From positions 1 to 42,814 of the forward strand of contig JBDHUJ010000011.1 in the NCBI GenBank assembly GCA_039809105.1: 42,814 bases of DNA, in the 5' to 3' direction. The notes under the pieces are model-generated. The model did no database searches and was not told the DNA's origin. It saw only the letters and a program-made list of their open reading frames with translations. Both the position numbers and the translations under genes were made by a program. Below are positions 36,829 through 42,814 of the stretch, piece after piece; the first letter of the stretch is position 1; every line of letters starts with the position of its first letter. The stretch is from JBDHUJ01 sp039809105. Its GTDB lineage: Bacteria; Patescibacteriota; Saccharimonadia; Saccharimonadales; UBA4665.

Positions 36829-36834
36829 AGTATA
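36829..36834 (-). promoter_or_regulatory. -10 box of the leaderless tyrS promoter
   Basis: TATACT on the minus strand ends 7 nt before the tyrS ATG at 36821. No SD or leader lies between. Confidence 0.6.
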
Positions 36835-36854
36835 GCGTATCTGTCTTGAGTATC

Positions 36855-36996
36855 GTTTACTAATCTTCGTTTACCTTTTACCCTTCACTGTTCACCATGC
36901 GTTAGCCGTTTACCGGTAACCGTGCGGGCGTTGTTCTTCATGGGAAACGGTTCACGGTAAATGTATGGTAAATGGAAAATGGTGAAGGGTGAACGG
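36855..36996. repeat. Heptamer-armed palindromic repeat, copy C
   Basis: The left arm has GTTTACC/TTTTACC/GTTCACC-type heptamers. The core CACCATGCGTTAGCC ... GCGGGCGTTGTTCTTC and the phrase AACGGTTCACGGT are nearly identical to copy A. The right arm is GGTAAAT, GGTAAAT, GGAAAAT, GGTGAAG, GGTGAAC. It fills half of the 302-bp gap between the divergent tyrS and PBP genes. Confidence 0.8.
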
Positions 36997-37071
36997 CCAC
37001 ACTGTCAGCTGTGAAATTGCTGGAGGAAACAAAAAGCTGCTGGTTTGTATTGTGCTTTTCGGGGCGGTTTT

Positions 37072-37080
37072 TGGTATACT
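37072..37080 (+). promoter_or_regulatory. Probable PBP1A promoter (extended -10)
   Basis: TGGTATACT matches an extended -10, with TATACT at 37075-37080. A weak -35, TTGTGC, lies at an over-long spacing of 19 bp. The leader to the ATG at 37124 would be about 37 nt and has no clear SD. Confidence 0.45.
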
Positions 37081-37123
37081 GGTAGTTATTACTTTTGTAG
37101 TGAGAGACCAATAATTTCAACAT

Positions 37124-40100
37124 ATGAGTGACCCTGCACCGCGTCCACGGCGTACTTCCAAAGCGGCCAAGAACACCTTCACCACCAAGAGCGGTGCGAC
37201 TATCAAGTTGAACCAGAGCCTCGGCGAACGCCGCCAGGCCAACAAAGAAGCCAAAGCCCGCAAAAAAGCCGCCTACCTCAGCACACTCCCCAAAGAACCC
37301 TGGAAGCGGGCACTGTACCGTCTCAGTCCGAAACGGCTAGCCAAGTACTGGTTTAGCCGCGAAGGCGGTATTATGGCGCTCAAAATCACCGGCATCGGTC
37401 TGGTGGCGGTGTTCCTGCTGGTTGTCGGCCTCTTCGCGTACTTCCGCAAGGACCTGCCGAAAATCAAAGACTTGTCGGGCAGCAACCTCGGCGGCAGCGT
37501 CACCTACTACGATAAAACTGGCCAGACAGTGCTGTGGCAAGACTACGACCAAACCAAGCGCGTACCGGTCGCCAGCGACCAGATTTCCAAATACATGGCG
37601 CAGGCGACCGTCGCCATCGAGGACAAAGATTATTACAACCACGGCGCCTTCGACGTCCGCGGAATCATGCGGGCCGGCATAAACGACCTCAAAGGCGGCA
37701 GCACCCAGGGTGGTTCAACCATCACCCAGCAGCTCGTCAAACTGAACGAAGGCTGGACCAACGACCGTACTATCAGCCGCAAGGTGAAGGAACTTATCCT
37801 GGCGGTCGAGCTGGAGCGCGAGTACAGCAAACAAGACATTTTGACCGGTTACCTGAACATCGCCCCGTATGGCAACGTCGACTATGGTGTGCAAGCGGCC
37901 GCACAAGACTACTTCAATATCGACGCCAAAGACCTGTCACTAGCACAGGCAGCGATGCTGGCGTCCATACCGAAAGCACCGGGTGCATACTCGCCGTATA
38001 ACAGCCCCGATTTCAACCCGGCAGTAACCGTAAACGTCTTCAACAGAGAAGGCCTGCTCGACCGTCAACACTATGTGCTCGACCAGATGGCCAAGCAAGG
38101 TTACATAACCCAAGCGCAAGCCGACGAAGCCAAAAAAGTCGACGTCCTGGCGCAGGTCAAACCGCTGCAGACCCGGTACGCCGGCATCAAAGCTCCGTAC
38201 TTCGTGCTGACCGCCAAGCAAGAGCTCGAGAACAAATTCGGCACCGCCCTGGTGCAACGCGGCGGTTGGAAAGTCATAACTACGCTCGACATGAACCTGC
38301 AGGCCAAATCCGAAGAAATCGTCCAAGCCAATATCCCGAACATCACCAAGCTCAGCGGCGGCACGGCCGACGAAGAAGCCACCGTCCTCGAAGATGTCCC
38401 GACAGGTCAGATAGTCGCCTTGGTTGGCGGCGTCGATTTTAACAAGCCAGGCTACGGCCAGAACAACTACGCCTCCGGCATCGAAGTCTCGCCAGGCTCG
38501 ACATTCAAGCCCTACGACTACGCTGCGTTCATAGAAAACAATACCAATGTCGGCGCCGGTTCGGTCCTCTTCGACAGCCAAGGGGCGCTTCCGGGCTACC
38601 CATGTACTCAACAACGGGTCAGCAAAACCAACCCGGGTAATTGTCTGCAAGACTATGACTTCATTTACCCCGGCCCCATAACCCTCCGCTATGCACTCGG
38701 CGGCTCACGTAACGTCCCGGCCGTCAAATCTATGCTTTCGGCCGTACCGAACGATAAAAGTACCGGCAAAGTCGCTTCCATAAACAAGACCATCGCGACT
38801 GCTTCGGCCATGATGTCCAACCAGTATCTGGAAAGCAAGGGCAAGAAGCCATACAACTGTTACGCCGACGAAAAGCAGACCGTTGTTACGCAGTGCTATG
38901 GCGCGTCAGCCATTGGCGACGGTGCTTACCTGCACCTGGACGACCACGTGAACGGCTTCGCTACCTTCGGCCGCCTGGGCAATGCCATCCCGCGCACCTA
39001 CCTCCTCAGCGTCACCAACCCGAGCGGCAAATCGCTGTACAAATGGAGCCAGCCCCAGGGCAAGCAGGCCATCAAAGCCGACACAGCATACATCATCAAT
39101 GACATGGCCAGCGACCCCCGCGCCAGTTACCTGCCGGGCAGCTGTACCGACACCACGTGTACCAACAGCTACAAGTTTCACCGTTACAACGGCTGGAAGT
39201 TCGCCATCAAGACCGGTACTACCAACTATGGTTTCGATGGTCTGATGGCCAGCTGGTCGACCAAATATGCCGTCGTTTCGTGGGTCGGTAACCATGACCG
39301 CACGGTAGACATCTCTGCCAGGGGCGCCAGCATGGAGTACTTCACGACGCCGCTGACCAAAGGGATTATGCAGGCCGCCCACGCCGGTTTGCCAGCAGTC
39401 AACTGGCAGAAGCCAAGTACCGTCAAGACCTTGCCGGCATGGATTCTGACCAAGCACATCCACTACGGCGATGTCGAACCGAGCCCCAGCAACGACCTCT
39501 TCCCCGGTTGGTACACGGGCAAGACTGCCAGCAATACCTCACAAACCACAGACAAGGTTTCGGGCAAGCTCGCAACCAGCTGTACGCCGGAACTGGCTAA
39601 GCTCACCAGTGGCAACAGTAATGCCGCCAGCTGGAATGCCGACCAATTCATGGGAGGCAGCCCGAGCGGCGGCTCCAGTGCCAGCAGCAGCGCTACCCCG
39701 CAAGCTACCGACGATATACACAACTGTAGCGACACCCAACCGACTATTACCATAACCGCCGTAAACGGCTCCGCTACGACCAGCGGCTCCACGGCACATT
39801 GCCCTGCGACCGGCGCTTGTGACATAAAAGTGCTGGTACAGCAAGGTACGTACAACCTGACCGACAGCAGCCGTCCAGATTACCCGGGCACCATTACCCT
39901 CAGCGTCAGCGGCAACGTCGTACAAAGTCTACCGGTCAACGACAGCGGCAACTATGATTTCAGCTACTCACCGGCCTCCACAGATGGCAGCGTCCAAGTC
40001 AGCGTCCAAGTAGTTGACAGCGTCCTCTACAGCGGCACCGACACCAAGACAATCACCATCGGTTCGACAGTGAGCCGTGGGCCGAACACCGGCAATGGCA

Positions 40101-40174
40101 GCAACAGCAGCACCGTCGCGAATGCCGAAGGCAACCGGGGTCGCCGCGCCCTCCTCACCTCCGGCCGCAACTAA
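37124..40174 (+). CDS. Class A penicillin-binding protein (PBP1A type)
   Basis: Bifunctional peptidoglycan synthase at the cell membrane, 1016 aa. A basic cytoplasmic tail (1-82) precedes one TM helix (about 88-107). The GT51 glycosyltransferase domain has EDKDYYNHGAFDVRG (catalytic Glu166) and GGSTITQQLVK, and runs to LASIPKAPGAYSPY. The transpeptidase domain has S459-T-F-K462 as the SxxK nucleophile motif, S528-R-N as SxN and K696-T-G-T as KTG. Residues about 790-1016 form an extra C-terminal extension: a Ser/Gly/Ala-rich linker, then two beta-rich segments with cysteines (HNCSDTQPTITIT, CPATGACDIKVLV). It could be a wall- or surface-binding module and is longer than in typical PBP1A. Three hairpins follow the stop. 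It is the longest plus-strand gene here. Confidence 0.93.
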   Translation: MSDPAPRPRRTSKAAKNTFTTKSGATIKLNQSLGERRQANKEAKARKKAAYLSTLPKEPWKRALYRLSPKRLAKYWFSREGGIMALKITGIGLVAVFLLVVGLFAYFRKDLPKIKDLSGSNLGGSVTYYDKTGQTVLWQDYDQTKRVPVASDQISKYMAQATVAIEDKDYYNHGAFDVRGIMRAGINDLKGGSTQGGSTITQQLVKLNEGWTNDRTISRKVKELILAVELEREYSKQDILTGYLNIAPYGNVDYGVQAAAQDYFNIDAKDLSLAQAAMLASIPKAPGAYSPYNSPDFNPAVTVNVFNREGLLDRQHYVLDQMAKQGYITQAQADEAKKVDVLAQVKPLQTRYAGIKAPYFVLTAKQELENKFGTALVQRGGWKVITTLDMNLQAKSEEIVQANIPNITKLSGGTADEEATVLEDVPTGQIVALVGGVDFNKPGYGQNNYASGIEVSPGSTFKPYDYAAFIENNTNVGAGSVLFDSQGALPGYPCTQQRVSKTNPGNCLQDYDFIYPGPITLRYALGGSRNVPAVKSMLSAVPNDKSTGKVASINKTIATASAMMSNQYLESKGKKPYNCYADEKQTVVTQCYGASAIGDGAYLHLDDHVNGFATFGRLGNAIPRTYLLSVTNPSGKSLYKWSQPQGKQAIKADTAYIINDMASDPRASYLPGSCTDTTCTNSYKFHRYNGWKFAIKTGTTNYGFDGLMASWSTKYAVVSWVGNHDRTVDISARGASMEYFTTPLTKGIMQAAHAGLPAVNWQKPSTVKTLPAWILTKHIHYGDVEPSPSNDLFPGWYTGKTASNTSQTTDKVSGKLATSCTPELAKLTSGNSNAASWNADQFMGGSPSGGSSASSSATPQATDDIHNCSDTQPTITITAVNGSATTSGSTAHCPATGACDIKVLVQQGTYNLTDSSRPDYPGTITLSVSGNVVQSLPVNDSGNYDFSYSPASTDGSVQVSVQVVDSVLYSGTDTKTITIGSTVSRGPNTGNGSNSSTVANAEGNRGRRALLTSGRN

Positions 40175-40177
40175 CCT

Positions 40178-40258
40178 GAGCTCGGCATAGCTGCCGAGCT
40201 CATAAGGGGAGGGCTCGCCCTCCCCGCTAGCTATGCCGGAGTAAATCCGGCATAGCTA
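40178..40258. terminator. Three consecutive perfect hairpins downstream of the PBP gene
   Basis: Hairpin 1 (40178-40201): 10-bp stem GAGCTCGGCA, loop TAGC. Hairpin 2 (40206-40225): 9-bp stem GGGGAGGGC, loop TC. Hairpin 3 (40228-40258): 13-bp stem TAGCTATGCCGGA, loop GTAAA. None has a T run. They start 3 bp after the stop codon and probably terminate or protect the PBP mRNA. From 40259 to 40399 I see only partly self-complementary sequence. Confidence 0.6.
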
Positions 40259-40399
40259 ACTCCCCACCCCTAAAGGCTTCGCTGACGCTCGCTTGCGCCT
40301 GACGGCGCTAACGGGGATGCTTATACCGAGCTGGGGTTAACTAGCGCCGAGGTCAGTTCTTAGCCGAATAGTTCCCAGCTCTCAGAAAAACCCAGAATA

Positions 40400-40521
40400 G
40401 GGCTTACGCAAAACGGTGCAGTCCGGGATGAAAACTGAGTACCGGAATGGAGGCGTATTAGAAATACAACGGAATGAGGAACGGAGGTTTTCGCCCGGAA
40501 TGCGCCGTTTTGCGTAAGTCC
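40400..40521. mobile_element. MITE, 122 bp, TA target duplication
   Basis: The terminal inverted repeats (40400-40420 and 40501-40521) match at 19 of 21 positions and begin GGGCTTACGCAAAACGG / GGACTTACGCAAAACGG. Pairing continues inward (TCCGGG..AAAAC), so the whole element is a long imperfect hairpin. TA flanks both ends (40398-40399 and 40522-40523). It has no coding capacity. The repeats differ from those of the IS at 4268-5243, so another element mobilised it. It ends 8 bp from the radA stop. Confidence 0.85.
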
Positions 40522-40529
40522 TATAGAAG

Positions 40530-41894
40530 CTATTTTTCGAGGAATTGGTTCAGGGCGTCACGGACATCGCGAACGTTCACAAGGAACGGGTCGGACTTTT
40601 TGCTGCCACGCATGGCGGGGCCGATGGCGCAGTCGAAGCCGAGCTTCTTGGCTTCGGCGACCCGCTTTTCTATGAACGGCACATGCCGGACTTCACCGCT
40701 GAGCCCCACTTCGCCAAACACGACCGCGTTCTGCTTCAGCTGCAAGCCTTTGGCGGCGGAACCGATAGCCATGCAGATGGCCAGGTCGGCCGCCGGGTCT
40801 TGCAGACGGATGCCACCGACGATGTTGATATAAATGTCTTGCTCGGCCAGGTTCAGTTTCGTACGGCGCTCCAGCATGGCGACCAGCAAGTTCACCCGGT
40901 TCAGGTCTATGCCGCTAGCCGCCCGCTTCGGGTATCCATACGACGTCTTGTTTACTAACGCTTGCACCTCGACCAGCAGCGGGCGGGTGCCTTCGAGTGT
41001 CGCCAGGACAACGGACCCGTCGCTGACCTGCCGCTCTGCGAGCAGTGCTTCGCTCGGATTCTGTACCGGGTGCAGGCCGTGTTCGTCCATTTCCAGAATC
41101 GCCGCCTCGCTGGTCGGGCCAAACCGGTTTTTGACCGCTCGCAGCACCTTGAAACCGCCATATGCATCGCCTTCCAGCTGCAGCACGACATCGACGATGT
41201 GCTCCAGCACCTTCGGCCCGGCTATACTTCCCTCTTTGGTCACATGTCCGACTACGAACATAGCAGTGTTACTTGCCTTCGCCGCAGCCACTAGCACGGC
41301 AGTACTGTTTGTAATCTGACTGACACTGCCAGGCGCCGAAGCGACTTCTTTGACCGTCATGGTTTGTATGGAATCAACCACCACGAAATCGTAGCCACCA
41401 GCCGCGACCGTGGCCGCGACATCCTCTGCGATGTTGCTTGTCGCCAATTGCAGATTCTTCGCGCCAGCCAAACCGAGCCGCTGCGCGCGCATGCCCACCT
41501 GATGTTCCGACTCTTCGCCGCTCACATAGAGCACCTGGTACTGCGCGGCCACCAAACTTGCCAGTTGTAGCAGGAGTGTACTTTTACCGATGCCCGGCTG
41601 CCCGGCGATGAGGTTTACGCTGCCGGCAACGATGCCGCCGCCCAACACCGTATCAACATCGGCCACACCCGTCACCAAACGGGTTTCCGAGGCTTTTGCG
41701 GCGCCCGCTATGCCCTGTGGGCTCAATACAGCCCCAGTACCGGCCTTTTTGCTCAGACCCGTCCCCGATACGGCTGCAATCTGCACTTCTTCGGCGATGG
41801 TGTTCCATTCACCGCACTGTGCGCACCGCCCCTGCCACGAGCTATACTGCGCCCCGCAGTTGTTACACACATACTTCACACTATTTCTTGCCAT
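40530..41894 (-). CDS. radA: DNA repair protein RadA
   Basis: RecA-like ATPase that promotes branch migration in recombinational repair, 454 aa. The N-terminal C4 zinc finger has C10, C13, C24 and C27 (CNNCGAQYSSWQGRCAQCGEW). Walker A is GQPGIGKST (98-106), and the RadA-specific KNRFG is at 255-259. The C-terminal Lon-protease-like domain (LNLAEQDIYINIVGGIRLQDPAADLAICMAI...VGLSGEVRHV) lacks a protease role, as usual. It shows that zinc-finger proteins do occur in this genome, which matters for the zinc-less RpoC. The ATG at 41894 has TGTTACAAT (extended -10) 7 nt upstream and no SD, so a leaderless mRNA is likely. It is divergent from the gene at 41952. Confidence 0.96.
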   Translation of the reverse strand: MARNSVKYVCNNCGAQYSSWQGRCAQCGEWNTIAEEVQIAAVSGTGLSKKAGTGAVLSPQGIAGAAKASETRLVTGVADVDTVLGGGIVAGSVNLIAGQPGIGKSTLLLQLASLVAAQYQVLYVSGEESEHQVGMRAQRLGLAGAKNLQLATSNIAEDVAATVAAGGYDFVVVDSIQTMTVKEVASAPGSVSQITNSTAVLVAAAKASNTAMFVVGHVTKEGSIAGPKVLEHIVDVVLQLEGDAYGGFKVLRAVKNRFGPTSEAAILEMDEHGLHPVQNPSEALLAERQVSDGSVVLATLEGTRPLLVEVQALVNKTSYGYPKRAASGIDLNRVNLLVAMLERRTKLNLAEQDIYINIVGGIRLQDPAADLAICMAIGSAAKGLQLKQNAVVFGEVGLSGEVRHVPFIEKRVAEAKKLGFDCAIGPAMRGSKKSDPFLVNVRDVRDALNQFLEK

Positions 41895-41901
41895 ACGTAG
41901 T

Positions 41902-41941
41902 ATTGTAACAGTTTGTTTATTGAATATTCATGTCGTACAAT
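41902..41941. promoter_or_regulatory. Divergent leaderless promoters of radA and the 258-aa gene
   Basis: Minus strand: TACAAT (41902-41907), extended by TG, 7 nt before the radA ATG. Plus strand: TTGTTT (41913-41918), 17 bp, TACAAT (41936-41941), 10 nt before the ATG at 41952. The two ATGs are only 57 bp apart and neither has an SD. Confidence 0.65.
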
Positions 41942-41951
41942 CAAATACATT

Positions 41952-42728
41952 ATGAAAGAAGTTGTTGCGGTTGGCGTGAGACACGGTGTGACGGCCCAGG
42001 ACTGTTACGGTAGTATTATCCATCTTGAGGTGGAACCACCAGACGATTTTCTTAATCGAGTGGGGCTACCAGATGAGAGCAACGTTGGTATAGAGATAAC
42101 AAATAGCGCGTGCTCGGAGCCGGTGGTTACGCGCGACACCCCACCTCCCCTTAGCGATGCGCCTGAAGCCGAAAAGGATGCCTGGTACGAAGCGTACGAC
42201 CGCACGACTATGCTCAGCGGCGAGTATTTCTTTAGACGGCTTGCCCAGACCCTGAGGAGGAGTGAGTCTGTGGTAATACCAGTAGACGACGAACAGCTCG
42301 CCATCACGCAGTTGAACCTGGCCCAAAAGTTACAAAACCCTGAGTACATTTCCGAGCATGGTACTCCCCGACAGGTCAGGAAATCTGCACGGCGCGCTGC
42401 AAAACTTGAATACGTAACAAACATCCTGCGTGATGCAGCCATCGTAGAGAAAATATCGGAGCGCGCGGGCGCTCTTGACGCTGTAGTGCTTGGCGCTGGA
42501 CACGCCGCACTACTCTGCGCCAACCCACGACTACAAGCCGAGCTAGGCCTCAATATTACCGAAACCTATCTTGTTACGCCAGATATACAACATATACAGT
42601 ACAAGAGTTCGGGTGAAGTGGTCGGCTCGCAAGTACACTCTTGGGCTGGTGCGGAGATTAACGAACTAGCCCAGAATATACATATCGAAGCAGAGTCAGA
42701 CACCACCGGCAAGCCGGTGGCTTGGTGA
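41952..42728 (+). CDS. Unknown protein with GxxHG and GAGHAA motifs, 258 aa
   Basis: Family not assigned. The opening VVAVGVRHGVTAQDC and the later ALDAVVLGAGHAALLC (about 186-201), each a beta strand followed by a G-x-x-H turn, faintly recall TraB/PrgY or related GxxH hydrolase-like folds. This is weak resemblance. The middle is helical and charged (RQVRKSARRAAKLEYVTNILRDAA). No signal peptide or TM is seen. The ATG at 41952 follows TACAAT by 10 nt and has no SD; an upstream in-frame start at 41913 would lie inside the promoter. A hairpin CCACCGGC-AA-GCCGGTGG (42703-42720) overlaps the last codons, and another (TCGCCT-CAA-AGGCGA) follows at 42735-42749, together likely ending the transcript. 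From 42750 to the window end I see no feature. Confidence 0.7.
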   Translation: MKEVVAVGVRHGVTAQDCYGSIIHLEVEPPDDFLNRVGLPDESNVGIEITNSACSEPVVTRDTPPPLSDAPEAEKDAWYEAYDRTTMLSGEYFFRRLAQTLRRSESVVIPVDDEQLAITQLNLAQKLQNPEYISEHGTPRQVRKSARRAAKLEYVTNILRDAAIVEKISERAGALDAVVLGAGHAALLCANPRLQAELGLNITETYLVTPDIQHIQYKSSGEVVGSQVHSWAGAEINELAQNIHIEAESDTTGKPVAW

Positions 42729-42814
42729 GTAGGGTCGCCTCAAAGGCGATGGTTGCCCCGCAATGTTAGTTAGGTGTTATTAGAACGCGCCTTGGGCCGA
42801 TGAGGCTTGGTCGT

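Overview
The window looks like a chromosomal segment of a Patescibacteria/CPR bacterium, most likely Candidatus Saccharibacteria (TM7). This placement is by inspection, not by a computed phylogeny. It rests on roughly 50% GC, standard stop codons (UGA ends several genes), a Gram-positive-type S12, compact rpoB/rpoC, several small proteins I recognise only as CPR-style, and a giant surface Rhs protein. Almost every gene lies on the minus strand. The exceptions are an IS5-type transposase, a small 95-aa protein, a class A penicillin-binding protein and the last gene.

Layout. 1-3100: start of a partial gene, a conserved unknown protein, and fusA with its own promoter. 3164-5311: an accessory patch with a stand-alone CdiA-type PD-(D/E)XK nuclease, two small unknowns and an inactivated IS5-family element inserted at the start codon of one of them. 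5312-14740: an unknown gene, rpsG-rpsL with a long leader, then rpoC-rpoB with a long leader. 14765-16300: a GNAT acetyltransferase and clpP, whose promoter lies inside a perfect CIRCE operator. 16327-24771: a 2654-aa secreted Rhs protein with three PA14-like domains and a bulb-type lectin domain, followed by a probable immunity gene. 24876-28670: trigger factor, a structured 540-bp intergenic region, hisS and an overlapping HisG-like gene. 28835-33988: a small coiled-coil protein, an SPFH protein, tRNA-Leu(UAG), a second small coiled-coil protein, rsmD, an unknown protein and recG. 34017-42814: a small wHTH-like protein, a third small coiled-coil protein, a methyltransferase, tyrS, PBP1A, a MITE, radA and an unknown gene.

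How it fits together. The core is information processing: RNA polymerase, ribosomal proteins, EF-G, two tRNA synthetases, rRNA methylation, chaperone, protease and recombination. Two secretion- or contact-related accessory loci interrupt it. Five points stand out. (1) RpoC has lost every cysteine of both zinc sites. (2) The EF-G G4 motif reads NKIN instead of NKxD. (3) hisS carries one in-frame UGA where Trp is expected, and the overlapping HisG-like gene is frameshifted. (4) At least eight genes have a -10 box only 6-10 nt before the ATG and no Shine-Dalgarno, implying leaderless mRNAs. (5) Intergenic regions hold long hairpins whose arms are built from degenerate heptamers, with unrelated heptamer sequences at different loci.
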